DNA of 64,000 nt from Psychrobacillus sp. FSL H8-0483 (GTDB lineage Bacteria > Bacillota > Bacilli > Bacillales_A > Planococcaceae): contig NZ_CP152052.1 in assembly GCF_038637725.1 (NCBI RefSeq), positions 2,773,501 through 2,837,500 on the forward strand, given 5' to 3'. How positions within the stretch are numbered: position 1 is the first letter of the stretch; each line of letters opens with the position of its first letter. Made by a program: the position numbers and the translations under genes. This document shows positions 20,346 through 29,461 of the stretch, piece by piece. The notes under the pieces are model-generated. The model saw nothing but the letters and a program-made list of their open reading frames with translations, had not been told where the DNA came from and did no database searches.

Positions 20346-21614
20346 TTAAGCCGATGTTTTTTCGTTATCTTTTTCTACTTCAGTTCCATCTGCTAATAAT
20401 AGCTTTGGATGTGTGTGATCTGTAATTGTTTCTTTCGTCACAACACATTCCACAATATCTTCACGTGAAGGTAGTTCGTACATCACATCTAACATCGTGT
20501 TTTCTATGATAGAACGAAGACCACGAGCACCTGTTTTACGTTCGATAGCTTGCTTTGCAATCTCTACTAATGCATCATCTTCAAATGTTAACTTAACATT
20601 ATCCAATTCAATCATTTTTTGATATTGCTTGACAAGTGCGTTTTTAGGCTCAGTTAATATTTGTACAAGCGCTTTATCATCTAACTGCTCTAAGCTTGCA
20701 AGTACTGGTAAACGACCAATAAACTCTGGGATAAGTCCAAATTTCAATAAATCCTCTGGGATTAACTGAGCAAGTACAGAACCCGCTTCCACTTGAGCTT
20801 TGTTTGGATCTGCACCGAAACCAATTACTTTTTCACCTAGGCGACGCTTAATAATTTGTTCGATTCCATCAAATGCTCCTCCAACGATAAATAAAATATT
20901 CGTTGTGTCGATTTGAATGAATTCTTGGTGTGGATGCTTCCGTCCGCCTTGCGGTGGAACACTAGCCACTGTACCTTCCAAGATTTTAAGAAGTGCTTGT
21001 TGAACACCTTCACCTGAAACATCTCGAGTAATCGAAGGATTTTCAGATTTACGTGCTACTTTATCTATTTCATCGATATAGATTATCCCTTTTTCTGCTC
21101 GTTCAATGTCGTAGTCTGCAGATTGAATAAGCTTTAAAAGAATATTCTCTACATCTTCTCCAACATATCCTGCTTCCGTTAAAGAAGTAGCGTCAGCAAT
21201 AGCAAATGGTACGTTCAATATACGCGCTAAAGTTTGAGCTAATAATGTTTTACCACTACCTGTAGGACCAATTAAAACTATATTTGATTTAGATAGTTCT
21301 ACTTCATCAATTACGCTATTGGAATTAATACGTTTGTAATGGTTATAGACAGCAACAGCAAGTGATTTTTTTGCTCGTTCTTGGCCAATTACATACTCAT
21401 TTAGAATAGCTAAAATTTCTTTTGGTTTTGGAACTTCTTTAAATTCTACTGCTTCTTCTATTCCAAGTTCTTCTTCTACGATTTCAGAACACAAATCGAT
21501 ACATTCATCACAAATATATACACCTGGTCCCGCAACTAGCTTGCGAACTTGCTCTTGTGGTTTTCCACAAAAAGAACATTTTAAATTCCCTTTTTCATCA
21601 TTGAATTTAAACAA
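20346..21614 (-). CDS. clpX: ClpX, ATPase subunit of ClpXP protease
   Basis: ClpX unfolds tagged proteins and feeds them to ClpP. The N-terminal zinc domain has cysteines at 13, 16, 35 and 38 (CSFCG and CDEC), followed by AAA+ with Walker A GPTGSGKT, Walker [10 protein letters not shown], and the pore and sensor motifs. I start at TTG 21614 (product [12 protein letters not shown], like B. subtilis MFKFNEEKGQLK), seven bases after AGGGGTG. A GTG three codons upstream lies inside that ribosome binding site. Length 422. Next to tig, as in most Bacillales. Confidence 0.95.
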   Translation of the reverse strand: MFKFNDEKGNLKCSFCGKPQEQVRKLVAGPGVYICDECIDLCSEIVEEELGIEEAVEFKEVPKPKEILAILNEYVIGQERAKKSLAVAVYNHYKRINSNSVIDEVELSKSNIVLIGPTGSGKTLLAQTLARILNVPFAIADATSLTEAGYVGEDVENILLKLIQSADYDIERAEKGIIYIDEIDKVARKSENPSITRDVSGEGVQQALLKILEGTVASVPPQGGRKHPHQEFIQIDTTNILFIVGGAFDGIEQIIKRRLGEKVIGFGADPNKAQVEAGSVLAQLIPEDLLKFGLIPEFIGRLPVLASLEQLDDKALVQILTEPKNALVKQYQKMIELDNVKLTFEDDALVEIAKQAIERKTGARGLRSIIENTMLDVMYELPSREDIVECVVTKETITDHTHPKLLLADGTEVEKDNEKTSA

Positions 21615-21715
21615 AATATTCACCCCTATTCAAGCCATTATCTTACAAGATTCTTAACACGGAATCAAATAATAAGTTTAAGTATGTTTTATACGACAGG
21701 TACACTATGTATGGT

Positions 21716-21755
21716 ATAAAACAAGGCACAGACAATTTCCTGTACCTTGTTTTAT
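21716..21755 (-). terminator. Terminator after tig
   Basis: ATAAAACAAGG (21716-21726) and CCTTGTTTTAT (21745-21755) form a perfect 11-bp stem, extended by ACAG/CTGT inside, with a T-rich arm on the minus strand just past the tig stop. Confidence 0.85.
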
Positions 21756-21777
21756 ATTATAACTCTTTAATGACAAA

Positions 21778-23070
21778 TTATGAAATTTTAGCGTTTTCTA
21801 CTAAGAATTCAACTGTTTTTTGGAAACGAAGGTCATTAGCAAGAACTTCAGTACCACCAAGTGCTTTTTTAATGTCTTCAGCAGCCATGTTAAATTGAGC
21901 AGCCATTTTTTCAAGTTCTGCAGTGATATCTTCTTCTGAAGCTTGAAGCCCTTCTTTTACTGCAATTGCTTCAAGTGTTAAAGAAACTTTCACACGAGTT
22001 TTCGCATCTTCACCCATTTGAGCGCGTAAAGCAGCTTCGTCTTGACCAGAGAATTGGTAGTAAAGGTCTAAATTCATGCCTTGTTGTTCTAAACGTTGAC
22101 CAAATTCTTGTAACATACGATCAGTTTCTGACTTAATCATAGCTTCAGGAATATCTATTGTTGCGTTTGCCGCAGCAGCTTCTACTAAATCATCGCGAAG
22201 ATTTTGTGCGGATGATTGTTTCTTCTGTTCAGCAGCAGCTTCTTTTAATTTTGCACGTAATCCATCGATACCTTCAACTTCAGCATCTACTTCTTTAGCA
22301 AAATCATCGTTTAATTCAGGAAGTTCTTTCCCTTTTACTTCTTTAATAGTTACTTTAAATACTGCTGGTTTGCCAGCTAATTCAGCTGCATGGTATTCTT
22401 CTGGGAAAGTTACTTCCACGTCTTTTGCTTCACCAGTTTTCAAACCAACTAATTGCTCTTCAAATCCTGGAATGAAAGAGTTAGAACCGATTTCTAATGC
22501 GTAATCTGTTCCTGCTCCACCTTCGAATGCAACTTCATCAACGAAACCTTCAAAGTCGATTACAGCAGTATCGCCTTCAACGATAGCATCTTCTTTAACA
22601 ACTAATTCAGCTAAACGAGCTTGTTGGCTTTTTAATTGTTCTTCGATTTCTTCGTCTGTAACAGTTTCATCTAATTTTGTTACTTCAAGACCTTTGTAAT
22701 CTCCTAATGTAACTTCAGGTTTTACAACAACTTTAGCAGTAAATACTAAAGGTTGTCCTTTTTCCATAGTTACGATGTCGATTTCTGGTTGATCTACAGG
22801 ATCAATTCCAGCATCTTCAACAGCATGACCATAAGCATGTGGAAGAATGATATCTAAAGCATCTTGGAATAAAGATTCCACACCATACATTTTTTCAAAC
22901 ATTTGACGAGGCATTTTCCCTTTACGGAAACCTGGTACGTTAATTTGTTTTACTACTTTTTTAAACGCTTGATCTAATCCTTTTGAAACTTCTTCTGCAG
23001 TAACTTCAACAGTTAGTAAACCATTGTTTCCTTCTTGTTTTTCCCATTTAACTGACAAATTCATTGACAT
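21778..23070 (-). CDS. tig: Trigger factor
   Basis: Trigger factor is the ribosome-bound chaperone and prolyl isomerase that receives nascent chains. The start [17 protein letters not shown] leads to the ribosome-docking motif GFRKGKMPR (about 46-54), a FKBP domain beginning [14 protein letters not shown] (about 160) and a C-terminal chaperone arm. I use the ATG at 23070, eight bases after GGAGG; the longer frame starts with a TTG inside that site. Length 430. Confidence 0.96.
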   Translation of the reverse strand: MSMNLSVKWEKQEGNNGLLTVEVTAEEVSKGLDQAFKKVVKQINVPGFRKGKMPRQMFEKMYGVESLFQDALDIILPHAYGHAVEDAGIDPVDQPEIDIVTMEKGQPLVFTAKVVVKPEVTLGDYKGLEVTKLDETVTDEEIEEQLKSQQARLAELVVKEDAIVEGDTAVIDFEGFVDEVAFEGGAGTDYALEIGSNSFIPGFEEQLVGLKTGEAKDVEVTFPEEYHAAELAGKPAVFKVTIKEVKGKELPELNDDFAKEVDAEVEGIDGLRAKLKEAAAEQKKQSSAQNLRDDLVEAAAANATIDIPEAMIKSETDRMLQEFGQRLEQQGMNLDLYYQFSGQDEAALRAQMGEDAKTRVKVSLTLEAIAVKEGLQASEEDITAELEKMAAQFNMAAEDIKKALGGTEVLANDLRFQKTVEFLVENAKIS

Positions 23071-23193
23071 ATATTCTACCTCCAAAAATAAATTACAATA
23101 ATTTAGCAGCCTGTATTTTCAAGTACAGGACAGTTTTACACTAATTATATTGACAACTTGTATATTATAGCATAGATGACTAGAGTTTCAACA

Positions 23194-24201
23194 TTATTCA
23201 TTATCTACTACTTCTAAAGAATCTTCCACTAATTTGATTAAATCCAATAACGGATTTGATTGCAATGAACCTTCTCCAAATAAAGTATCCACATAATCAA
23301 TATACGTTAAAGCAACCGTTTCATCCTGATAGCCTTCCCACTCAAAAGGAAATAAGGCATATGCATGACGATGCACTAGTTCTGTCGTTAATGCAAGTTT
23401 GGAAGGATCTTTTTGTAAGAATTCATGCACACACTCTGTAATGGCATCTCTACGGCCTATAGCTGTATTAGCTGGAAGTACAGAAGGATTTACTTTTCCC
23501 TTGAAACCAAACTTTTTCATTGTAACTTCATCGCTTACCCCAGCACTGCCAAGAAGTAAAAGAGCTAGTGTTTGGATCGTTGGAGCTATGCTTTCACTTT
23601 CCGCAATTGCTTTAATCTCCGAAATTGAATCTATTATATTTTTGTGAAAAGCCTGTTGTAACAATTGTTCTTGCTGTGGAAAACGAAGACTTGTAAAGTA
23701 TTCGAGCTCGAGTTTTTCTTTTTCCATTTCGATCACTAGAGGACTATCTTCGACTTCTATTAAAATATCTTGTTCAGCTGCAAGTCTTATGCTCAAGTCT
23801 TTTAACTGGAGAAGACTATCTATTCGATCTTGTGAAAAGTTATAATCTCTCAGTAAACGAATTAATACATGATCGAGTTCTTTATACTCTTTCAACTCCA
23901 CTAATATCGTTAAATATAATTCGACCATTTGTTCAAATACGGGAGATTTTTCCGCTAATAAACTCTCACATATCTCTTTCGCCTCTCGAGGTCGTCTTGT
24001 TTCTAATAACGTGAGAACATACACGCTCAGAATCATATCATCTAATTTAATATACTTTTTTGCCTCATCAAAACACAATGCTGCTTTTATATAATTACTT
24101 TCTTCCGCAAACGCTAAACCATCTGCAATTAAAGTTTCTACCATTCCAGGAAAAACAATCACGTTTTCCTTTTTTTGAAGGAAACGATGCTTTTTCTTCA
24201 A
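23194..24201 (-). CDS. ysoA: YsoA-like tetratricopeptide-repeat protein
   Basis: The 335-residue protein sits just upstream of tig, the place of ysoA in B. subtilis (339 residues). The N-terminal half shows helical repeats of TPR type (EESNYIKAALCFDEAKKYI, ETRRPREAKEICESLL). The C-terminal half is all-helical without a known motif. The start is TTG after GGCGGGCG, since no ATG lies nearby. Function unknown in the family. Confidence 0.8.
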   Translation of the reverse strand: MKKKHRFLQKKENVIVFPGMVETLIADGLAFAEESNYIKAALCFDEAKKYIKLDDMILSVYVLTLLETRRPREAKEICESLLAEKSPVFEQMVELYLTILVELKEYKELDHVLIRLLRDYNFSQDRIDSLLQLKDLSIRLAAEQDILIEVEDSPLVIEMEKEKLELEYFTSLRFPQQEQLLQQAFHKNIIDSISEIKAIAESESIAPTIQTLALLLLGSAGVSDEVTMKKFGFKGKVNPSVLPANTAIGRRDAITECVHEFLQKDPSKLALTTELVHRHAYALFPFEWEGYQDETVALTYIDYVDTLFGEGSLQSNPLLDLIKLVEDSLEVVDNE

Positions 24202-24340
24202 TTTAATCGCCCGCCTTTACGTTCTATGTATACTTAATACTATACCATGTTATTTTCATTGTCTCATTCATAATAGAAGACTTATAAAGGGCTGTCCCTA
24301 AAGTCATACATTAACTGAGAAATGGTCCCTTTTCCAATGT

Positions 24341-24466
24341 ATTGATTTCCGTTCCAGACGGACGCTTTCCGCGGGCATGGCTTCAGTCTCCTCGTCGCTT
24401 TCGCTCCTGCGGGGCCTTCAGCTCATGCTATTCCCGCTGGAGTCGCCGTCTTCCACTACAATCAAT
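24341..24466. repeat. GC-rich 126-bp intergenic element with inverted ends (copy E)
   Basis: Begins ATTGATTTCCGTTCCAGACGG and ends CGCCGTCT...ATCAAT, so ATTGAT/ATCAAT and AGACGG/CCGTCT are inverted. The core GGACGCTTTCCGCGGGC, then CTCCTCG, then CTCCTGCGGGG, matches the widespread Bacillaceae intergenic repeat type and shares CGCTTTCCGCGG and CCTCCTCG with copies A and B, but the termini differ. I treat it as a distant relative of that family. Confidence 0.75.
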
Positions 24467-24714
24467 TGCCCTCTCTATTTTTTCGTCATTAGTGATATTA
24501 CAATTGTGAGAATTGAGGTAGAAAATTATTTTCTTAATGGTAGTTCTTTAAAGTACTTGAAAACAAGCATTTAATTCATTGGAGTATCTCAACTTTAAAA
24601 TCTCACGAATACTGGATTCAAGGAACTTCCATTTTATGAACTAACTTATCTTAGTACAAGGCTATATTAAATTAGACTGCTGTTTTCTAGAAGTTAAAAG
24701 AGCATAGTACAAAG
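24467..24714. other. AT-rich intergenic stretch
   Basis: About 250 bases between element E and the terminator of the small gene. Open frames across it have no ribosome binding site. Nothing recognised. Confidence 0.5.
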
Positions 24715-24717
24715 AAA

Positions 24718-24758
24718 AAGGATATCCTAAAAGTCAAAGATAGACCAAGGATATCCTT
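24718..24758 (-). terminator. Terminator of the small hydrophilic gene
   Basis: AAGGATATCC (24718-24727) and GGATATCCTT (24749-24758) are perfect complements, and the minus-strand stem is followed by TTTTTC. It lies about 70 bases after the 51-residue ORF. Confidence 0.7.
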
Positions 24759-24829
24759 CCCTTTATTTCATACTTCCAACTATATAAAGTTAAGCTAACC
24801 AACCAACTTTAGTTTTTAGTATGCCAAGC

Positions 24830-24985
24830 TCATCTACTATCTTTTTGTCTACTTGTTGTATTGTCTAAACTAAAATCACGTTCTCCGCGATTTTGTTGTT
24901 CCTTCTTTTTAGAGGTAGCTTCTACGTATTTATGCTCCTCTTCTTCCCTATACTTTCTGTTTAAATCGTTTTCTTTGGTAGTCAT
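24830..24985 (-). CDS. Small highly charged protein, 51 residues
   Basis: The ATG follows GAGGAGGATTAAATTT, a strong ribosome binding site. The product starts MTTKENDLNRKYREEEEHKY and continues with alternating Glu/Lys/Arg/Gln and no hydrophobic segment, ending RQKDSR. It is probably soluble and disordered or helical. It is not a small acid-soluble spore protein of alpha/beta or gamma type. The gene stands alone between two terminators and lies downstream of ligD, so possible roles range from spore protein to nucleic acid-linked peptide; none can be shown. Confidence 0.7.
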   Translation of the reverse strand: MTTKENDLNRKYREEEEHKYVEATSKKKEQQNRGERDFSLDNTTSRQKDSR

Positions 24986-25002
24986 AAATTTAATCCTCCT
25001 CT

Positions 25003-25030
25003 AAAAAAAATTAAGCTAGTAAAGTAGCTT
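25003..25030 (-). terminator. Terminator after ligD
   Basis: AAGCTA (25013-25018) and TAGCTT (25025-25030) form a short stem, and on the minus strand it is followed by AATTTTTTTT (about 25012-25003). The T run ends just before the ribosome binding site of the small gene. Confidence 0.65.
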
Positions 25031-25074
25031 AGTCCTTATATTCCCGCTTATTTAAGAAATAAACATGTAAGTTA

Positions 25075-26916
25075 TTATTTTTTAGAGTTTAATAGTTCCT
25101 TTAGTTGGCTAAGTACAACTGCAAATTGCTCATTATCTATTTTTTGTCGAAAGTCACGAAATGGATTACCCTTTTTCTTTATTCGTTCTAGAACAGTAGG
25201 GATGGAAAATAAATCTGGTCTTAAAGATTCACATACCTCATCCCAATTTAATGGTGTAGCAACAAGTCCCCGCTCATTTCCCCTTGGAGAAAATGGTGCT
25301 ACAATCGTTTTCCCTTCCTGATGCTGAACATAGTCCAAGTACAATTTATGATGACGATTCTTTTTCAGCCGCTCCGTTGTAAACCATTGTGGTTCCTGCT
25401 CACATAAAAAATCACAAACAAATTTCGTAAATAAACGAGTGTCTTCGTACGAATAAGTATCTATTGGTAAAGGGATATAAATTTGCAACCCTTTCCCTCC
25501 GGACGTTTTCACAAATGATGGGAGCTCAAAATGATCAAAAATAGCTTTCATTCGTATAGCTGCTTCAATAGCTAATGAAAACTCATGAACAGAAGGAGGA
25601 TCCAGGTCAAATACTATTTCGGTTGGCTTAGCCGTTTGAGTAGGTTGAAAAGGAATATGAAATTCTAACGCCAGCTGATTTCCTAACCAAAGTAAGGATT
25701 CCACATCATTACAGAGTACATAACGGATATCATCCACCTGCTCCGTTGCAATAAAACCTGGAAGATGATCAGGCCAATTTTTTTGATAAAAACTTTCACC
25801 TATTACGCCATGAGGATAACGAATAACAGTCAATTGACGGTCACGTAAAAATGGAAGTATATATGGAGATACATGTTGTAAATAAAACAAGTAATCGTCT
25901 TTTTGAATACCACTAGCTGGCCAAATAGGTTTTTCCGGATGCGTCACATGTACCTTTTCAGGAAGTGGATACAATTGTCGTTGCATTTGCTGCCAACTAC
26001 AATCACTAGGCTCCTTATCTAGATTAAATCCATGGAACCGTGGTTCTCGTAAACTTTTTCCATCGAAGTCTATACAATCTATCTCTACACAGATGGACGG
26101 TTCAATCTCCCACGTGCTTGCAGTCCTTTTTGTGCCATTCGTTTGAAACAACGTTTTTAATGTATGTAACTCCCCTTCTTGTAAGCCATGACGGAAAGCT
26201 ACTACTTCTACAAGCACCTCTTTTTCGTATACTGCTCCATGGAAATAGTTATTGCTTTCGTCATATTTTATTAAGATTACACTTATATATCGCCAATTTT
26301 TTATTTTTAACCAGTTAATCGTTCGTTTATCGCTATTCCAACTACTCGTTTGATGCTTAGCTACTATTCCTTCACCATGATTCACAACGATCTTGTTCCA
26401 TAAAACATCACTATCATGAAACACATCAATTAGTTGAATTCGATTTATGTCTTCATAGTTTGTAGAAATAGGAAGATGAAGCTTTTGAAATAGTGTATGA
26501 AGTTGCTTCTTGCGAGTAGCAAGAGAGTCATTTGTTCGATTTTCTCCATGATAATTCAGTATATCAAACACAATATAATGGCAAGGAAATGCTTGTGCGT
26601 GCTTCTCAATCACCTCTTGATTGCGCATGCGTCCTCTTAATTGAACAATTGAAAAGTTACTTTGAAAATGATTCGTTAGATTTACCAACTCTCCGTCTAG
26701 AGTCAAGGGCAGGAAAGGTTTTACTCGTTCATACATTTCATGACAGAAGTTAATAATCTCCGGAAACATCGCATTAAGTATATTTCCATTTCTACTTATA
26801 AGAATTGGTTCATCTTCCCATTCTAATATGCATCGAAAACCATCATATTTTGCTTCATACAGCCAGTCTTTCCCTAAAGGTATTTCTGTTGCAACAGTTA
26901 AAAGCATTGGCTTCAA
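25075..26916 (-). CDS. ligD: LigD, ligase-polymerase of non-homologous end joining
   Basis: LigD seals Ku-bound double-strand breaks. The 613 residues match the two-domain Bacillus type (YkoU): an ATP-dependent ligase domain first, with the nucleotidyl lysine in YEAKYDGFR (about 22-30) and a SRNGN motif, then a LigD-type primase-polymerase (from about 330) with VFDLDPPS and TSGGKGLQIYIPL. No nuclease domain is present. The start is TTG (MKPMLLT is typical of the family), eight bases after GTAGG; the ATG three codons on has no site. It is divergent from ku, and the pair usually acts in spores and stationary cells. Confidence 0.94.
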   Translation of the reverse strand: MKPMLLTVATEIPLGKDWLYEAKYDGFRCILEWEDEPILISRNGNILNAMFPEIINFCHEMYERVKPFLPLTLDGELVNLTNHFQSNFSIVQLRGRMRNQEVIEKHAQAFPCHYIVFDILNYHGENRTNDSLATRKKQLHTLFQKLHLPISTNYEDINRIQLIDVFHDSDVLWNKIVVNHGEGIVAKHQTSSWNSDKRTINWLKIKNWRYISVILIKYDESNNYFHGAVYEKEVLVEVVAFRHGLQEGELHTLKTLFQTNGTKRTASTWEIEPSICVEIDCIDFDGKSLREPRFHGFNLDKEPSDCSWQQMQRQLYPLPEKVHVTHPEKPIWPASGIQKDDYLFYLQHVSPYILPFLRDRQLTVIRYPHGVIGESFYQKNWPDHLPGFIATEQVDDIRYVLCNDVESLLWLGNQLALEFHIPFQPTQTAKPTEIVFDLDPPSVHEFSLAIEAAIRMKAIFDHFELPSFVKTSGGKGLQIYIPLPIDTYSYEDTRLFTKFVCDFLCEQEPQWFTTERLKKNRHHKLYLDYVQHQEGKTIVAPFSPRGNERGLVATPLNWDEVCESLRPDLFSIPTVLERIKKKGNPFRDFRQKIDNEQFAVVLSQLKELLNSKK

Positions 26917-27030
26917 ATGGTTAACCTACTTTCCTATTTTGCTTATCTTTTGATCAATTTACATTCCTAATACATAAAAACAGCCAAAAGATTACATAGT
27001 AAGAAGAAAAGGAATAGTAGGAGGAAATAA

Positions 27031-27858
27031 ATGCATACAGTTTGGAAAGGAAGTATTAGCTTTGGTCTTGTTAATATTCCAATAAAGCTTCATACAGCAA
27101 CGGAAAATAAGGATATTAAATTACGTCAACTTCATAAAGAATGTCATACACCCATTAGTTATGAAAAAGTTTGTGAGGGCTGTAAAAAAGAAGTGCAGAA
27201 CGAAGACATTGTAAAAGCCTATGAGTATTCCAAAAATAAATTTGTCGTTTTGGATGAGGAGGAATTAGAGAGGTTAAAAAAAGAAAACGAAGATAAAGCA
27301 GTGGAAATAATAGACTTTGTCAAATTAGAGGAAATAGATCCTATTTACTTTGAACGAAGTTACTTCATGGCACCTGATAGTGGCGGTGGAAAAGCATATT
27401 CCCTTCTAAGAAAAGCCTTACAGGAGTCCGGCAAAATTGGAATAGCCAAAATCATTATTCGTTCGAAGGAACAGTTAGCAATAGTTCGCGTATTTAAAGA
27501 AACACTCCTAATGGAAACCATACATTTTCCTGACGAAGTAAGAAGTGCCGCAGACGTCCCCAATATCCCTAGTGAGCAAACAGTTGTTCAAAGGGAGCTA
27601 GACACAGCCCTGCTCTTAGTGGATCAGTTAACAACTGCTTTCGACCCTGAAAAATATACAGATGAGTACCGTACAGCCTTAATGGATTTAATTGATGAGA
27701 AAAAAGCTAGTAACCAAACAGTAGCATTGAGCGAAAAACAACCAGCTGCTCCTTCTAATGTGACTGATTTAATGGCTGCCCTCCAGGCCTCTTTGGATAA
27801 AACGAAGACGAAAAAACCTCCTACAAGAAAAAGAACGGCGAAGGCAAAAACGTCTTAA
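27031..27858 (+). CDS. ku: Ku, DNA end-binding protein
   Basis: Bacterial Ku forms a homodimeric ring on DNA ends and recruits LigD. The protein starts MHTVWKGSISFGLVNIPIKL, has RQLHKEC and a CEGCKKEV zinc-like pair, and YFERSYFMAPDSGG of the core. The final 20 residues are Lys/Arg/Thr rich (KTKTKKPPTRKRTAKAK), the usual basic tail that aids DNA threading. 275 residues is normal. ATG after AGGAGG. It is divergently placed next to ligD with 114 bases between. Confidence 0.95.
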   Translation: MHTVWKGSISFGLVNIPIKLHTATENKDIKLRQLHKECHTPISYEKVCEGCKKEVQNEDIVKAYEYSKNKFVVLDEEELERLKKENEDKAVEIIDFVKLEEIDPIYFERSYFMAPDSGGGKAYSLLRKALQESGKIGIAKIIIRSKEQLAIVRVFKETLLMETIHFPDEVRSAADVPNIPSEQTVVQRELDTALLLVDQLTTAFDPEKYTDEYRTALMDLIDEKKASNQTVALSEKQPAAPSNVTDLMAALQASLDKTKTKKPPTRKRTAKAKTS

Positions 27859-27869
27859 AATAATAAACT

Positions 27870-27905
27870 AGCGACCAACTCAACAGAGAAGGTCGCTGTT
27901 TTATT
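27870..27905 (+). terminator. Terminator after ku
   Basis: AGCGACC (27870-27876) and GGTCGCT (27891-27897) form a perfect stem followed by GTTTTATTC. Confidence 0.8.
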
Positions 27906-27951
27906 CATAATATTTCAATCACCTTTTATCAATTTTTTTGACTCTTACAAT

Positions 27952-29418
27952 CTACTTCTTTTTCCGTTTCTTCACTTCATCTTCGTAGAAGACACTGAAA
28001 TTTGGGTCGATGGTACCGATATTTAAATACCTCGCTTTATAATCCCGAAGTAGCTCAAAGAATTTTTTGCTTAGTATTAAAATAACGACTAGGTTTACGA
28101 ATGTAGGGATTGCCGTTGTAATATCAGCAAAATACCAAACCGCTTTTCCTGGAAGGTTATACGTTACTGCATATACAACCATTAAAAAACCTGGTACAGG
28201 GTAAAGCCACTTGAATAGAGTTAGAATTTTATATTTTAAGGTAATCTTTTTTTCTGTATTAAATACGTGCCTTAACAATATTTCATAGTACGTATACCAG
28301 CCTGTGGAAGTTGTCAATCCAAACAAAAAGATAGACACGGTAAGAATTATTCTACCGAACTCACCAATCCCAATTTCAAATGCGGACAAGGTTAATGCCG
28401 CACCATCAAGTCCAGAAGACCATACGCCTGTGATGATAATTGTAAAAGCAGTAATCGAACAGACAATAATGGTATCAACAAATACTTCTACTGATCCCCA
28501 CATCCCCTGTTTTATCGGGTGATCTGTTTTCGCTGTGGAGTGAATCATCGGAGAAGTTCCCCAGCCTGCCTCATTACTATAAACAGCCCTTGCAACCCCC
28601 ATCCGGATTACTTGAGCAATAACAGCACCGGTAAAACCACCGACAGCTGCCATACCGGAAAATGCACTATCGAATATTAATGCGAAAACAGGAATAATTT
28701 CAGTATAATTTTTGAAGATAATAAACAGACCTGCTATAACGTAAAACATACACATAAAAGGAACGAGTAAAGATGCAATCTCCCCAATTCGCTTAATTCC
28801 ACCGTAAATAATAATATAAATAATCGTTAAATAAATGAACGAAGCGGGTATCATTCCAATATTAAATGTAGAGCTTAACGCTTCCGAAATAGTATAGTTT
28901 TGTAGCGTAATAAAAAACGTTGTAAAAATGCCGATACCAAAAAGAATGGCAGGTACTTTCCAATACTTAAAGTTCTTTTCTTCCCCAAGCCCTTTTTCCA
29001 TATAGTAAGTAGGTCCGCCATATGGATTTCCTTTTTCATCCGTATTCCGGTAGTAGACGGATAATGTTACTTCTACGGTTTTTGTTATCATTCCTAGAAG
29101 AGCAGTGATCCACATCCAAAAAACTGCTCCAGGCCCACCAATTGCAATCGCTGTAGCGACACCTCCTATATTCCCTACTCCGACACTGCCACCAATCGCC
29201 GTACTTACAGCTTGAAATGGTGTTAATAGTCCTTTCGAGTCCTCGGATTTGTCTCGTTTGGAAAATACTTTTCCGAAAGTCTGTTTATAAATATGAGGTA
29301 AATAGCCGAACTGGAATAACTTACTGCCTATTGTGAAATATACACCAACAAATAAAACAGTAACAATGAGTGGTAATCCCCATAACCACCCGACAATCGT
29401 TTCAAGTATTGCATCCAT
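27952..29418 (-). CDS. Sodium:alanine/amino acid symporter (AGCS family)
   Basis: The 488-residue membrane protein has about eleven helices and the AGCS signatures GGSVGVGNIGGVATAIAIGG and YSNEAGWGTSPMIHSTAK. It should import alanine, glycine or glutamine with sodium ions, like AlsT and the GlyP group. The ATG follows AAAGGGGGGC. It is the second gene after an amidohydrolase on the same strand with about 40 bases between, so a nitrogen-scavenging unit is likely. Exact substrate is not readable. Confidence 0.88.
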   Translation of the reverse strand: MDAILETIVGWLWGLPLIVTVLFVGVYFTIGSKLFQFGYLPHIYKQTFGKVFSKRDKSEDSKGLLTPFQAVSTAIGGSVGVGNIGGVATAIAIGGPGAVFWMWITALLGMITKTVEVTLSVYYRNTDEKGNPYGGPTYYMEKGLGEEKNFKYWKVPAILFGIGIFTTFFITLQNYTISEALSSTFNIGMIPASFIYLTIIYIIIYGGIKRIGEIASLLVPFMCMFYVIAGLFIIFKNYTEIIPVFALIFDSAFSGMAAVGGFTGAVIAQVIRMGVARAVYSNEAGWGTSPMIHSTAKTDHPIKQGMWGSVEVFVDTIIVCSITAFTIIITGVWSSGLDGAALTLSAFEIGIGEFGRIILTVSIFLFGLTTSTGWYTYYEILLRHVFNTEKKITLKYKILTLFKWLYPVPGFLMVVYAVTYNLPGKAVWYFADITTAIPTFVNLVVILILSKKFFELLRDYKARYLNIGTIDPNFSVFYEDEVKKRKKK

Positions 29419-29461
29419 TTTCTTGCCCCCCTTTAGTTTTTACGAACAATTCTCCCTACCA

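Noticed and set aside
24377-24574. Plus-strand frame of 65 codons over element E
   Set aside because: Same reason: low-complexity repeat sequence with no translation signal.
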